A DNA stretch of 64,000 nucleotides from Salinarchaeum sp. IM2453 (GTDB lineage Archaea > Halobacteriota > Halobacteria > Halobacteriales > Salinarchaeaceae). The stretch spans positions 685,226 to 749,225 of the forward strand of contig NZ_CP081183.1 of assembly GCF_019693215.1 (NCBI RefSeq), in the 5' to 3' direction. The notes beneath the pieces were generated by a model. That model was given only the letters and a program-made list of their open reading frames with translations. It had not been told where the DNA came from and made no database searches. The position numbers and the translations under genes are program-made. Positions 1 to 9,864 of this stretch are shown piece by piece. Position 1 is the stretch's first letter. Each line of letters opens with the position of its first letter.

Positions 1-116
1 GCTGTAAACGGGATGTAACGGTTGATGAATATGGCGGTGTTCGATGCCCATACTGCGGACACCGTGTCCTATTGAAGGATCGAAGCCCCGACGTCAAAGA
101 AGTCGACGTCAAGTAG
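1..116 (+). CDS. rpoP: RNA polymerase subunit Rpo12 (RpoP), 3' end only
   Basis: The window opens inside this gene; only the last 37 codons are present, read in the frame that starts at base 3. The peptide has CKRD, then [18 protein letters not shown], then KEVDV before the stop. This is the C-terminal half of the zinc-ribbon subunit of archaeal RNA polymerase (eukaryotic Rpb12/RPABC4 family), which ties together the Rpo3/Rpo10/Rpo11 assembly platform. The CPYC pair and an upstream Cys are visible zinc ligands. The stop codon directly abuts the next ATG (TAG-ATG), so rpo12 and pcc1 are almost certainly co-transcribed and translationally coupled. Rpo12 next to Pcc1 and prefoldin beta is a known haloarchaeal order. 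Confidence 0.9.
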   Translation, partial: CKRDVTVDEYGGVRCPYCGHRVLLKDRSPDVKEVDVK

Positions 117-368
117 ATGGATCATACAGCCACGATCTCTTGCACTTACGACTCTACTGAAATTGCATCGGTAATTCATGATGCAATTGTTATTGAGACC
201 AAGACAATCACGGGTGACAGAGCAACGGCAACAATAAGCCAAAACAAAGCAACGGTGGTTATTAAAATTGATGCGAGAGATCCGCGAGCACTTCGGGCAG
301 CGAAACACACTTGGTTTTCACTACTAAAAGCCGCAGAAAAAACATCTGACGCTGTTTCTGCCGGGTGA
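117..368 (+). CDS. pcc1: KEOPS complex subunit Pcc1
   Basis: This 83-residue protein matches Pcc1 in size and context. Pcc1 is the small dimerising subunit of KEOPS, which makes the universal t6A37 modification of ANN-decoding tRNAs together with Kae1, Bud32 and Cgi121. The sequence has the alternating strand/helix pattern of the family, with the VVIKIDARDPRALRAA segment as the family-like stretch where a strand leads into the dimerisation helix. The start ATG follows the rpo12 stop with no gap, so it probably relies on coupling. A transposon-end hairpin begins three bases after the stop codon. The assignment rests on family pattern and gene order, not on a catalytic motif, because Pcc1 has none. 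Confidence 0.85.
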   Translation: MDHTATISCTYDSTEIASVIHDAIVIETKTITGDRATATISQNKATVVIKIDARDPRALRAAKHTWFSLLKAAEKTSDAVSAG

Positions 369-371
369 CTG

Positions 372-424
372 GTGAAGTACCTCGGGGTCAAGCCCCGAGG
401 CACTCTCGCTGTCTCTCTGTAGAC
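372..424 (-). repeat. Solo TnpB-element right end (hairpin)
   Basis: The plus strand reads GTGAAGTAC and then a perfect 8-bp stem (CCTCGGGG at 380-387, CCCCGAGG at 393-400) with a TCAAG loop. The same layout closes the intact TnpB element at 38014, where the tnpB stop codon lies in the hairpin; here, too, the minus strand reads GGGGCTTGA. No transposase remains beside it. The flank GAGGCACTCT...CTGTAGAC recurs at 20450-20475. It lies between pcc1 and pfdB and is oriented opposite to them. Confidence 0.7.
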
Positions 425-503
425 GAAGTGCGGTCATCTTCTTGATTACCGGATGACGTTGGCAATGGGGAGGTTTTTGTGTTTGGCGGACGATTATTTG
501 TGT

Positions 504-884
504 ATGCAAGGTAGTCTACCGCCTCAGGCACAGGAGAAAGTCGAAGAATTACAGGACCTTCAAGAGACTGCACAGGAAGTCGCTGTTCAGAAGAACGAAG
601 CAGAAACGCAGCTTCAGGACGCACAGACAGCTCTCAACGAGCTCGAAGGTATTGATGACGATGCGACAATGTATCGTGAAGTAGGCGAGCTGTTCGTTCA
701 GACGTCATACGACGACGCCAAAGACAGTCTTGAAGACAAGGTTGACACGCTTGAAATCCGCGTCGAAACTCTTGAGAAACAGGAAGAACGGGTCCAGAAC
801 CAGTTCGAAGAACTACAGGAAGAGCTTGAAGATCTCCTCGGAGGCGGCCTCGGCGGCGGTGCCGGCCCAATGGGCGGATCCTAA
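504..884 (+). CDS. pfdB: Prefoldin beta subunit
   Basis: This is a 126-residue protein with two long coiled-coil helices (about residues 5-45 and 75-110) around a short beta-hairpin region, ending in a Gly-rich tail ([13 protein letters not shown]). That is the beta-class prefoldin plan: four beta and two alpha subunits form a jellyfish-shaped ATP-independent holdase that hands unfolded proteins to the thermosome. I placed the start at the ATG at 504 because [16 protein letters not shown] matches the family N-terminus; the open frame extends further upstream to 453 but into transposon-end sequence. It is the third gene of the rpo12-pcc1-pfdB group, now separated from pcc1 by about 135 bases that include the hairpin remnant. 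Confidence 0.92.
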   Translation: MQGSLPPQAQEKVEELQDLQETAQEVAVQKNEAETQLQDAQTALNELEGIDDDATMYREVGELFVQTSYDDAKDSLEDKVDTLEIRVETLEKQEERVQNQFEELQEELEDLLGGGLGGGAGPMGGS

Positions 885-1034
885 CGTAACGGTTCTTCTT
901 TCTTTTTCAGAACTTAATACCGGATCATAGCAGCAGCTGGAACACGGATGTTTATTACTTCTATGTCCTTAGTTATGTACAGAACAGCCTGCTGACTATT
1001 CCACACAAAACAACATGGCACGTGACAATTACTT

Positions 1035-1268
1035 ATGAGCGAAATTGATGACACACGCGTGGTTGAAACCGCGTCAGATGCAGCGCAGAACGTGATTTTC
1101 TCTCGGTATGAGCGATCAGAGATCAACGATATCGATATTACGATTCATTTTGAGGATGACGTTCTTGAAGTCGATATCTATCTTGATGCAGATCATGGCG
1201 ACCCAGATCAAGTCGCAAATGATGCAGCACTGGCAGCACGATCGGCTGTTGATCGACTGCTTGAGTGA
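1035..1268 (+). CDS. DUF3194-type small protein
   Basis: An acidic 77-residue protein (IHFEDDVLEVDIYLDA in the middle, ending in a helix SAVDRLLE). Archaeal proteins of this size immediately downstream of prefoldin beta are classed as DUF3194. No function is established for the family; the position suggests a link to the prefoldin/KEOPS/RNA-polymerase group. The start ATG has no obvious Shine-Dalgarno motif, and the ~150-base gap before it, with a T-rich stretch at 893-905, suggests its own promoter. The DUF label is from memory of the family and its context; a profile search would settle it. Confidence 0.65.
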   Translation: MSEIDDTRVVETASDAAQNVIFSRYERSEINDIDITIHFEDDVLEVDIYLDADHGDPDQVANDAALAARSAVDRLLE

Positions 1269-1370
1269 GAAAAAGCGTTGGTGAGAAGTACGGCAACAAC
1301 TACAGAACGACAAAAGACGTTCTTGGAACCGAGGCTAAGAGGAATTCTCTGTTTGTCCAGATAAACTTTG

Positions 1371-1417
1371 ACATCCTCCCCGCGCTGAAGCGCGAGGCGT
1401 TCGCCTCGAATCTTCCG
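1371..1417 (-). repeat. Solo TnpB-element right end (double hairpin)
   Basis: The plus strand begins ACATCCTCCC and continues into two back-to-back palindromes: CGCGCT/AGCGCG (1381-1394) and CGAGGCG/CGCCTCG (1393-1408). The ACATCCTC lead also opens the remnant at 48064. The reverse complement (hairpins followed by GGGAGGATGTC) is the form usual at the 3' side of haloarchaeal IS1341-type genes. No coding remnant accompanies it. Confidence 0.6.
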
Positions 1418-1435
1418 TAAAACGGTTGTACGATA

Positions 1436-1828
1436 CTATTTTTCGACCACAGTGACTTCGATGGTTCGTCTTCGTGGACCATCAAAATCAAAGAAAAGGA
1501 TTGATCCCCAAGTGCCAAGTGCCAATGATCCATCCCGAACCGGGACAGTCACGTCAGGTCCAATCAGCGTCGCACGCAGATGAGAATCGGCATTATTGTC
1601 GATAGTATCGTGTTTGTGCCCAGCAGAGGGAACGAGATCGTGTAAGAAAGATTCTGTATCAGTACGTAGGCCTGATTCATTCTCATTAACGGTTACTGCG
1701 GCTGTCGTGTGTGTGACATACACGGAGCAGATACCGTCGGTAACTGACTCTGGGATCGCCGCCGCCACATCATCTGTGATATCAATTGTTTCCATTCGGT
1801 TGGAGGATTCAATTGTCAGTTGCGGCAT
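1436..1828 (-). CDS. YjbQ / UPF0047 family protein
   Basis: This 130-residue protein has the full family layout: the early VYVTHTTAAVTVNENE segment, then HLRATLIGPDVTVPVRDGSLALGTWGSILFFDFDGPRRR near the C-terminus. The His and Asn/Glu residues around HTTAAVTVNE and the LGTWQ-like strand are the conserved features. Members have been reported to carry weak thiamin-phosphate synthase activity in bacteria, but the true role is unsettled. It is monocistronic, convergent with the preceding cluster and bounded on its 3' side by a transposon-end remnant. Confidence 0.85.
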   Translation of the reverse strand: MPQLTIESSNRMETIDITDDVAAAIPESVTDGICSVYVTHTTAAVTVNENESGLRTDTESFLHDLVPSAGHKHDTIDNNADSHLRATLIGPDVTVPVRDGSLALGTWGSILFFDFDGPRRRTIEVTVVEK

Positions 1829-2002
1829 GGGTTAATATAGACAAAGATAGTCAGAGCACCAACATTTAGCTGTCGATAAAAGAACTGTAGTTAGCAGAGA
1901 TATACCAGCAGTTGAAGTTGGTGGCATCAGAGAGCTATTGCTCTAAGATTGATCTGTCGGCTTTACCATACGAGTCAAAGAAAGCGTCAAGAGAAAACTA
2001 GG

Positions 2003-3976
2003 CTACAACCATTCATCTGGACGAGTATCGTAATCAATATCGTCTGCGGCGAGGTGTTCAACTTCAGTCCAATCTAACTCTTGATCTGTAAACGCATCGC
2101 CATCATATGTGATCAACAGGCCACTTTCTTCAGGCTCTGGCTCACGGTTGCGCCGTCGTGCGACTTCAAGGTCATGATCGGAAACTTCCTTGATGATTGT
2201 CTTGAGATGAACCGGACGTCCCCAAAGTTCGAATGCCCGTTCAAGGACTCGGCGAGCTTGATCAATATCAAGCATAATGCCGTTGTACTTGTGAGCTAAG
2301 AGCAACTCATTGCGGTTGTTGTAGTTGCCATCCTCGGCAATGATAGTTGGTTTGCCAAAGTTGGTGAATTGCAATAACAACTTCCGCTTGACGTCCATCG
2401 GGTCAACGCTTGCAACCCGCGGACCTTCTGAAGCACGGGAGTGCTCATAGGTGAAGTAATCATTAGCCTCAACAAACTCGGGGGTTAGATACTCATCGAG
2501 GAATGTCACATCATTGTGACTGGCACGAACCTCACGCATCCGGTCCCAGCCGGCGGCAACATCAACATCAGCAATCGCCTCCTCAACTGAATCATATCGG
2601 TCAACATCGAACAAATATCGACCGATACGCTCAAGCTCATCTTGCTTACAGTTTGAAAGGAACTGTCGATTCTGGGGCTTTGTCAGCGAGTAGTGCCGGT
2701 GAGCAAGTCCTTCATAAGTCAGCACTTTCCACGGATAAGTATCGACATCAATATCTCCTTCTCGCGCTTGTGTAAGGGCGTCCTGATCTACATACTGATC
2801 GGGCAGTTGCTCGATAGTATCAAGGTCAACTGTCACAAGCGGTTCCGGAGGTTCAAGCTGTTCAAGAACAGCATCGAAGTCAACAGCGTCTTTGAGGTTT
2901 CGCCACGTGATGCCTTTCACACGCAAGAGATGCTCAAGCACTTCTCGGCGGTTCGCCTGATTTTCGACGTACTGCCAGAGTTCGTACCCGAGTTTGTATG
3001 GATTGAGCCCAGGTGCACCGAGCACCTGAGACATATGATCAGCATACGTAACAAATTCATCACCAGCAGCGAAGTTTTCGCCGGCCATCATGATTGATTC
3101 CCAGTAGCTTGCCCAGCCTTCATTGAGGACTTTCGTCATACGCTGGGCAGCAAAGTAGTATGCCTCAGTACGGAGTATTTCAATAATCTCCTGTTGCCAG
3201 TCTTCAAATTCAACTGCTCGGTCGTTAGATTCGTCATATTGTTTCCCGTATTCACGGAGAAATGCCAGCACATCAGACTCTGGTGCAACAGTGTCGAGTT
3301 CATCATCTTCTGACTGCTGAGACTCAAGCCACTCGTCATCGAAAACAGTCTCTCGGACTTCGTCATCAAGGTCTAGTTGATCAAGTTGTTTGGCGATATC
3401 AGAGTCTGTGTCCGGTTCTTCACGGTTAAGTTCCCGAGAAAACGATCGATGTTGATCAATAGTATCGGCGAGCGATAGAATGTTATCGATCCATCGCTCA
3501 ACACGGTCACGGTCGACATCAGGGCGGTCCATGATCGACCGGATTCGGTTTGCATGCTGTGAGAGCATGGCTGTTGCACCACTATCTCCGTCGGGGAACA
3601 TACCGAACCACTCATTATTAGCGAAGAAGTCCGCATGGGCCTCAACATGTGTGATGACTGCTTTCTGATCAGCAAGTGTGTTTGATTGCTGGAGGAAGGC
3701 ATGTGCTGGTGAGTCGTTGTTCACGATTTCGAATGCCTTGCCACCAAGGTATTGGTCTTGCTTTTGCTGTTTATCGTATTTCATTCCCCAGCGCCAGTGT
3801 GGATAGCGCTCCTGAAATCCTCCATACGCAATCAACTGATTCATCTCATCGTGATCGACAATCCAGTAGTTAATCGGGGTCGGTTCCAAGCCCAGTCGTT
3901 CTGCAAGTGCTCTAGCTTCCGCGACGGGACGCTGGAGACGACTGGCTTCCTGTTGTGGGTCGTATGCGTTACTCAT
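2003..3976 (-). CDS. spoVR: SpoVR family protein
   Basis: This 657-residue protein has the SpoVR signature features: the N-terminal [34 protein letters not shown] segment, the [12 protein letters not shown] motif, and [10 protein letters not shown] further on. It is longer than typical bacterial SpoVR/YcgB (about 470-510 residues) because of acidic insertions near residues 180-250, common in halophiles. Biochemical function is unknown; B. subtilis SpoVR affects spore cortex and E. coli YcgB travels with YeaG/YeaH. Its ATG overlaps the stop of the upstream yeaH by 4 bases (ATGA), so it is the last gene of a coupled four-gene unit. There is no hint of sporulation here, so the cluster likely serves a starvation or stress role. 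Confidence 0.92.
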   Translation of the reverse strand: MSNAYDPQQEASRLQRPVAEARALAERLGLEPTPINYWIVDHDEMNQLIAYGGFQERYPHWRWGMKYDKQQKQDQYLGGKAFEIVNNDSPAHAFLQQSNTLADQKAVITHVEAHADFFANNEWFGMFPDGDSGATAMLSQHANRIRSIMDRPDVDRDRVERWIDNILSLADTIDQHRSFSRELNREEPDTDSDIAKQLDQLDLDDEVRETVFDDEWLESQQSEDDELDTVAPESDVLAFLREYGKQYDESNDRAVEFEDWQQEIIEILRTEAYYFAAQRMTKVLNEGWASYWESIMMAGENFAAGDEFVTYADHMSQVLGAPGLNPYKLGYELWQYVENQANRREVLEHLLRVKGITWRNLKDAVDFDAVLEQLEPPEPLVTVDLDTIEQLPDQYVDQDALTQAREGDIDVDTYPWKVLTYEGLAHRHYSLTKPQNRQFLSNCKQDELERIGRYLFDVDRYDSVEEAIADVDVAAGWDRMREVRASHNDVTFLDEYLTPEFVEANDYFTYEHSRASEGPRVASVDPMDVKRKLLLQFTNFGKPTIIAEDGNYNNRNELLLAHKYNGIMLDIDQARRVLERAFELWGRPVHLKTIIKEVSDHDLEVARRRNREPEPEESGLLITYDGDAFTDQELDWTEVEHLAADDIDYDTRPDEWL

Positions 3977-5283
3977 TCGTTATCACCTGCTTCGGTAGAG
4001 AGGATTTGATAGATTGCATCAATAACATCATCTGGTGTTGAGACACGGGCAACAGCAACGTCATCGCCTGAATCAAAGTGACGCTCCAGTTCCTCTGCGT
4101 GGGTTGCATTCGCTGCAGTCCCATCAGGCTGAGCCTCAACGTAGGCATGAAGATTGGCATCAATTTCTTTCATAAGTGGGATGACACGGTTCTCGGTGTC
4201 AGAGCTGGAGTTTTCACTGTCACCAGCCGCAAAGACATACCGATTCCACTCACTAAATGGATACTCAGTAAGCAATTCTTCTGCGAGCTCGTATGCCGAT
4301 GAGATTCGTGTGCCACCACCAGATCGAATCCCAAAGAACTCCTCGCGCTCAACTTTCCATGCATCTGCATCGTGTGCGATATAGATGAACTCCGCATTGT
4401 CGTATTTGCCCTGCAGGTACCAGTCAAGCGGAGCAAACGTGCGCTCGACAAGCTCACGCTTATTTTCTCGCATGCTGCCAGAGACATCTCGAATATTGAC
4501 GATTACCACATTTCGCTCGCGGCGCGTCTCTGGTTCAGGATGGCGGTACCGTTCGTCTTCACGGCGGAATGGAATGTGATCAATACCCTCCTTACGAATT
4601 CGTTCGCGTATTGGCGTGCGCTCAACAGAGGCCTGTACTTCATCAATTGATGTCCATTTCGATCGCTCTGTGTCGGGGATATCGTTGTATTCCGTCTGTA
4701 ACCATGCCAGTGATACTGGAATGCTCTGGTTCCGGGCCCAGTCATATGCTTCGTCAGGACCCCATCCTTCAATTTTCAGCACCTCACGCATGAAGTCTTC
4801 ATCAAACTCAGTAGCTAACTTGCGTTTTAAGCCCTCAGTGAACATTTGCTCAAAGTCAAGCGTCGAGTCTGGGCCAGTACGGGTAACATCTGTGTACGGG
4901 CCTTCCGTTTCAGTGCTGACTTTCTTTCCTTTGGGCTCTAAGTCAAGTCCAAGTTCTTCATCGAGTTCTTCTGCAAACTCTTCAGGATCCATCTCGTAGT
5001 ACTCATGCTCTGCACCTTCGTCACCGGGATCGCCATCACCATCGCCATCGTCATCTGCATCTGGGTCCATTTCTACTGGATCACCAACATCGGCTTCACC
5101 TTGTCCAACACCACCGACATCGTACGGGTCATACTCGAATTCAGGCAAATTAACGATCTTAATTGGGACACGTACCGTCTCATCGCCGTCGCGGAGATCA
5201 CCATATGAGATGAAATCCGTAAGATCCTGCCGTCGCTGTTCACCGACTTCACGGAATCGTTCAAGATCGTCTTTTAGTCCCAT
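3973..5283 (-). CDS. yeaH: YeaH/YhbH family protein (DUF444), von Willebrand A-like
   Basis: This 436-residue protein has a basic/acidic N-terminus ([15 protein letters not shown]), a long acidic Gly/Asp linker at about residues 58-115, and a C-terminal von Willebrand A-like domain beginning near residue 258, with the metal-site motif DVSGS at 266-270. The [19 protein letters not shown] segment is the usual second part of that domain. Members always travel with PrkA and SpoVR; in E. coli YeaG and YeaH act in nitrogen starvation and stress survival. It overlaps the upstream prkA2 by 10 bases and spoVR by 4, a strong sign of stoichiometric production and a complex. The acidic linker is probably a halophilic adaptation. 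Confidence 0.92.
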   Translation of the reverse strand: MGLKDDLERFREVGEQRRQDLTDFISYGDLRDGDETVRVPIKIVNLPEFEYDPYDVGGVGQGEADVGDPVEMDPDADDDGDGDGDPGDEGAEHEYYEMDPEEFAEELDEELGLDLEPKGKKVSTETEGPYTDVTRTGPDSTLDFEQMFTEGLKRKLATEFDEDFMREVLKIEGWGPDEAYDWARNQSIPVSLAWLQTEYNDIPDTERSKWTSIDEVQASVERTPIRERIRKEGIDHIPFRREDERYRHPEPETRRERNVVIVNIRDVSGSMRENKRELVERTFAPLDWYLQGKYDNAEFIYIAHDADAWKVEREEFFGIRSGGGTRISSAYELAEELLTEYPFSEWNRYVFAAGDSENSSSDTENRVIPLMKEIDANLHAYVEAQPDGTAANATHAEELERHFDSGDDVAVARVSTPDDVIDAIYQILSTEAGDNE

Positions 5284-7550
5284 TTGTAACTCACCTCGTT
5301 CATAACATGCCGACTGGTCAACTCTGCTGAGGCCGGCGTGTAGTCGAATAGTTCAATCATATTCTCAATTGCTCGTTCTTTGATCTGTTCTGTCTGGGTA
5401 TCTGCTGGAGGGTCATCCCACTGATTCGGGTCAAAGTCATCATACCGCCGGGCAATGTCCTCCCAATCGTTTGATTGTAACACACTGCGGATAATCGGGA
5501 TCTCAGTGAGATCAACGTCTGAGACTGCAAAGTCTTCTCCGCGCTGCTCCCAAGCTCGTCGGTTAAGCGCGTTGATGACCTGCTCTCTGCGGAAGGACTT
5601 AACGACAGAGGTCGGCTCATTACCTCGGTAATCATCTTCCGAAAACCGACCCAAGTGTTCAATCTCAAAGATTTTCATCCGAAGCTGATCAGGACCAATC
5701 CGCTCGCCGCGGTCGTTAGTAAGGACCTCATCAGTTCCCCAAGCATAGACATGCTCAACGTATGCCTCGACTAGCTCTGGATCAACAGATTCGTTGTGTG
5801 TCATGGCGGTGATCACATCGTCAGCCTGTCGGTCGAAAATGTAGTTTTTGACAACAGCTACCCGGGACTCAAATTCTGATCGTTCTGAAGAGGAGAATAC
5901 TGGAGCCTTTCGAAGCCCATCAGCCATCTGATTAAGGATATCTCGAGGCATGATCACATCCTCAACGTCATACTCTGGATGACTGCGATCAGTTTCTTCT
6001 TGGAGCAACCGAGAGAAGGTATCACGAGTATATGTGACAGGAATCCCCCGACGGCCGTTGGTAGCCGACCCAACAGCAATGTCGTCTTTTGTGCGTCTGG
6101 TATCGTCCTCGACAAGATATCCGCGGTCGAAGAGCAACGCCTTGTCAACCAAATCGAGGTCCGAAGGAAGGTCTTCATCTTCCAGTCGGGTTACAACACT
6201 ATACAGTGCTGCTGCTTCGATAGTGTGGGGTGCGAGTTCCTTCGTGTGGTGCCATCCATTTCGCTGTACATCAACCTGAACTGGCTCGACAATCTTCTCA
6301 TCAAGGTCATTATAATCGTCAGCCTCCCAGACAGCCGTTTCATTTGTCAGTTCTCGTCGGATTAGCTGTGCTTCGAGGCTCAGGTTAGTTAGATAGGCAA
6401 ACTCATGTCGGTCAAGCCGTCGTTTCAGTGCTTTGAGTGGATCGGCATCCTGCCGGTCAGCATGCTGGTTGAGCGTTGCTTCCAAGTCGGGATTAGAGAT
6501 AACGATGATCTGTGTATCAATTTCCATCCCGATTCCAGTATCTAACTTAACATGCTTCTCATCAGGAACATTCAGCAGTTTCTGGAGGAGATCAGCATGT
6601 TGGGCTGCATCCTCAACGATGGTCAGACCGGAGTTACCCTGTGAAAGTACGCCGTCGTAGGAGAACGCCTGCGGATTCTTTCGTCCACGGGAGTCAAGCT
6701 CCTGTAGCATACCTGGCATCCATGTTCCGACCAACCGCTCTTTTGCTGATCCATCATCCTCAGCGTGCAACACGCCAATTCCTCGTCCAACGTCAACAAC
6801 GTAGTTTTTCACTCGGAGATGCTTTGGATCAGTGATCTGTGAGAACAGATCTTCAATTTCCTGCCGACGGTACTGCTCTTCAAGATGAGAGTATGCCTCT
6901 CTGGAGAATGGGTCAAGCTCCGTGTTAAGCCGAAGCGTGGTATGATCATCAGTCCGAAGGTCAAGCTCTGCAAGGATATCCTCCCGAACTGATTCAGGAA
7001 ATACGGCAAGTGGATGAACCTGAACTGGACTTTGATACCAGTCATCCTCGTCAACAGGTTCCTCACTGCCGTAGCTCAGACCACGACTTTCTGAAACGCC
7101 CTTGATATTCCACTCCAGTGTGTATCTACGACCAGCAGGCGTCTTTGAATATTCACGAAGGCCATTGACCAGACAACGCTTGAGTTCAGATTTCCCGGTT
7201 GCTGTTGGGCCAGCAAACCAGATCATTTTTTCTCCCTTGCCTCGACCGGTCGCAATTGATCGTAGATCATCAACAAAGGCGTTCAGCGTCTCAGTGTTAC
7301 CCAAGACTGCGTGTTCCCCATCGTTTGATGGGTCATCGAAGAATCGATATCGCTGCTTTTCTTCACCTTCCTCGACGACCGTTCGGGTGCCTGCTGCCTC
7401 AATTGCGTCGAGTAGATATTTGGCTGCATGCGAAGCTAGCTTCGGAGACTCAAGCAATGTCTCGACGTACTCCGCAAGTGACATCGGCTCGTCGTATGTC
7501 TCCTGAAGCGTATCGTCACTCGCACTGATGAAGGTTGATCCGTCAGTCAC
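5274..7550 (-). CDS. PrkA-family AAA+ protein, paralogue 2
   Basis: A 758-residue AAA+ protein. The Walker A motif GPTATGKS is at residues 114-121, followed by a long ATPase core with GILHAED and [13 protein letters not shown] stretches and a C-terminal PrkA-type helical domain. It differs from the upstream paralogue in the Walker A loop (GPTATGKS instead of GPVGSGKS) and in length, so the two have diverged and may form a hetero-oligomer. PrkA was first described as a serine protein kinase and later as an AAA+ ATPase with Lon-like features; which applies here is unknown. Its start overlaps the stop of prkA1 by 4 bases and its end overlaps yeaH by 10. Confidence 0.88.
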   Translation of the reverse strand: MTDGSTFISASDDTLQETYDEPMSLAEYVETLLESPKLASHAAKYLLDAIEAAGTRTVVEEGEEKQRYRFFDDPSNDGEHAVLGNTETLNAFVDDLRSIATGRGKGEKMIWFAGPTATGKSELKRCLVNGLREYSKTPAGRRYTLEWNIKGVSESRGLSYGSEEPVDEDDWYQSPVQVHPLAVFPESVREDILAELDLRTDDHTTLRLNTELDPFSREAYSHLEEQYRRQEIEDLFSQITDPKHLRVKNYVVDVGRGIGVLHAEDDGSAKERLVGTWMPGMLQELDSRGRKNPQAFSYDGVLSQGNSGLTIVEDAAQHADLLQKLLNVPDEKHVKLDTGIGMEIDTQIIVISNPDLEATLNQHADRQDADPLKALKRRLDRHEFAYLTNLSLEAQLIRRELTNETAVWEADDYNDLDEKIVEPVQVDVQRNGWHHTKELAPHTIEAAALYSVVTRLEDEDLPSDLDLVDKALLFDRGYLVEDDTRRTKDDIAVGSATNGRRGIPVTYTRDTFSRLLQEETDRSHPEYDVEDVIMPRDILNQMADGLRKAPVFSSSERSEFESRVAVVKNYIFDRQADDVITAMTHNESVDPELVEAYVEHVYAWGTDEVLTNDRGERIGPDQLRMKIFEIEHLGRFSEDDYRGNEPTSVVKSFRREQVINALNRRAWEQRGEDFAVSDVDLTEIPIIRSVLQSNDWEDIARRYDDFDPNQWDDPPADTQTEQIKERAIENMIELFDYTPASAELTSRHVMNEVSYKWD

Positions 7551-9616
7551 TGTTCCAGTTCCTCCCGTGCAACCTCTGCACCAGCAAATTCGAGCACCTC
7601 TTTAGCCCCTGCTTCAGAGTAGCCAAGCTCAATCAGTGCATCGACCCACTGGCTGTGTTCTTCGTCGTCTACTTCACTCGCCGACACCAGTGCAGAGAAG
7701 TTAATATTGTGTTTTTTGTCTTCCCATAGCTTGCGCTCCAGAGCACGGCGTAGTCGGTCGTTGTCTGTTGGATCAAATGCCTCGCCTTCACGAGCACGAC
7801 GGGAAACCCAATTGGAAACCTCTTGGCGGAAGTCATCTTTCCGGTCTTCAGGAACATCTAGTTTCTCTTCAACAGCACGCAGGAAGGTTTCATCTGGTTC
7901 CTGCTCAGTGCCAGTGAGTTCATCTGTGACCGTATCATCGTCGATATACGCCATGACATGATCCATATATTTCTCACCCTGTCGACGAATCTCATCAACA
8001 TCGTACGCAAGTGCATGACGGACATCTTCGATTGCCCGCTCTTTGTATTCCTCTCGGACCATCTCAAGGTAGCGGTAGTACCTTTCAAACCGCTCCTCTG
8101 GAATCGAACCATGGTGTTCAAGATTGTCTTCAAAGAACGTGAAGACGGTCAGTGGTGAGAGGAAATTCCGGTCACGGTGTTTGGAATCCATAATTGCCTC
8201 GGCCATTTCGTCGCCGATGAACCGGGAAGAGACACCTTCCATACCTTCACCAAGTTCAGCACTCTCCTCAGCTTCCTCGCGGAGCTTTGAAACATCAACA
8301 TCTTCGATAGCGTCTGTCTCTCCATTGTAGGCTTTTGCCTTCTGAAGAAGACTGATCGTCTCGACATCAGGTTCTTCGATTCGGGTTAGGACTCCGAATA
8401 GACCGGCCATCTCTAGAGTGTGAGGTTCTACGTGAATATCAGGAACATCCGCATTGCCGAGCATCTTCTCGTAGATTTTTGCCTCATCCTCGTAGGCAAG
8501 GACATATGGGAAATCAATGCGTTTGGTCCGATCATTGAATGCCTCCATCTTCTGGTCTCCCTTCTTGTCCTTGTATTCGGGCATATTCGTTCGTCCAACA
8601 ATGACCTGATCGATGTCGATCCGGGGGTTGTTCTTGGGTTTGATCGTCTGTTCCTGTGTGGCGTGGAGGAAGTCGTACAGGAACTCCCGTTGCAGTTTGA
8701 GTAATTCCTCCCCAGAGAACAGACCACGGTTAGCATTACAAAATGCACCGGAATAGTCGAACGCTCGGGGATCAGATTCTCCGTATACAGCAATTTTGCT
8801 GTAATTTACATCGCCGGTAAGCTCCGTCTCGTCCTGATTTTTCTTATCTTTCGGTTCGAACGTCTCCAGAGCCCGACGTTTGTTCTCATCCGCAACAAGT
8901 CGGATAACTTCGACGTGATTGTCTAGTACAGATTGTAGATCATCATCATAGTGGGCCAGAAGCTTCTCCATGTAGAATTCAGATTCAGGATCAAGTGCCT
9001 GATCGTTCCGAATTGTGTATGGTGCATCGAGCTGTTCGTTGATGTCATCAAGGATTTGCTGTCGTTGTTCTTGTGGAAGCAAGACCAGTGGATCCTGATT
9101 CATGGGGGATCGAACTGTATCGTCCGTCGGATCCTGATCTGCGATTACGTCAGTTAGGTTTGTCCAGCGGAATGTGTACATCCGCCCCTCTTCGCGCATC
9201 GTATAATCTTCGAAGTAACGTCGGAGTTGTGCGTCAAACGCTGATTTGCCTGACCCAACAGGACCGAGTAACAGCAAAATTCGTCGTTCTGGACCAAGTC
9301 CACGGGCACCACTTTTGACCTTGTTTACAAATTCATGGATGGATTCGTGGATTACTTGTCCATAAAACCGGTTTTCACCGTCATTGATCGGGTCTTCTGT
9401 AGCAAGCTTGTACTCAACGAGCCCAGTCTCATCGTCATATTCAGTCCCATAATAATCAAACATATCGGCAACCCGCTGGTGGGCTGCGCGTGCAATTTTC
9501 GGGCTGGAATACAGCTCCGAAAGGTACCAATCAAAAGAATGCGTTTCTCGTAGGTCTTCCGGAATTGACGCCTGATACTCCTGGCTTAGCGATTCAAGGG
9601 TAGTGTGTTCTGTCAT
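7547..9616 (-). CDS. prkA: PrkA-family AAA+ serine kinase/ATPase, paralogue 1
   Basis: A 689-residue protein with the full PrkA plan: an N-terminal helical region, Walker A GPVGSGKS at residues 118-125, a Walker B-like acidic stretch, the SGAFCNANRGLFSGEELLK sensor-like segment, and the C-terminal PrkA domain. It is the first gene of the leftward unit prkA1-prkA2-yeaH-spoVR. The 248-base spacer upstream, shared with divergent glyA, must hold its promoter. Family knowledge links the cluster to starvation and stationary-phase survival in bacteria; in haloarchaea the two-PrkA version is common but not well characterised. Confidence 0.92.
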   Translation of the reverse strand: MTEHTTLESLSQEYQASIPEDLRETHSFDWYLSELYSSPKIARAAHQRVADMFDYYGTEYDDETGLVEYKLATEDPINDGENRFYGQVIHESIHEFVNKVKSGARGLGPERRILLLLGPVGSGKSAFDAQLRRYFEDYTMREEGRMYTFRWTNLTDVIADQDPTDDTVRSPMNQDPLVLLPQEQRQQILDDINEQLDAPYTIRNDQALDPESEFYMEKLLAHYDDDLQSVLDNHVEVIRLVADENKRRALETFEPKDKKNQDETELTGDVNYSKIAVYGESDPRAFDYSGAFCNANRGLFSGEELLKLQREFLYDFLHATQEQTIKPKNNPRIDIDQVIVGRTNMPEYKDKKGDQKMEAFNDRTKRIDFPYVLAYEDEAKIYEKMLGNADVPDIHVEPHTLEMAGLFGVLTRIEEPDVETISLLQKAKAYNGETDAIEDVDVSKLREEAEESAELGEGMEGVSSRFIGDEMAEAIMDSKHRDRNFLSPLTVFTFFEDNLEHHGSIPEERFERYYRYLEMVREEYKERAIEDVRHALAYDVDEIRRQGEKYMDHVMAYIDDDTVTDELTGTEQEPDETFLRAVEEKLDVPEDRKDDFRQEVSNWVSRRAREGEAFDPTDNDRLRRALERKLWEDKKHNINFSALVSASEVDDEEHSQWVDALIELGYSEAGAKEVLEFAGAEVAREELEQ

Positions 9617-9827
9617 TGTGTCTTTGGGCTATGTTTGGGACGTGTCATATCGTTCCGTGTTAACAACAGTCACATCTTCTGCGACATCTCACGATATTGA
9701 ACACGTCTAAATCCTATCTAGTAAAGGTATTGGTACCACTTAACACTGTCCCATAACATTAATTAATAACAGAATGTGATCGAAATAAAGTATGTAAAAT
9801 ATCGGGAAATTCATCCGGCACCGATGC

Positions 9828-9833
9828 TTATAC
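9828..9833 (+). promoter_or_regulatory. TATA box of glyA
   Basis: TTATAC lies 32 bases before the glyA ATG within GATGCTTATACACGG. Transcription would start about 25 bases on, giving a very short or absent leader, which is normal in haloarchaea. No Shine-Dalgarno is needed and none is evident. Confidence 0.5.
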
Positions 9834-9864
9834 ACGGGAGGACATTGATAAGAGGTATAGAACT

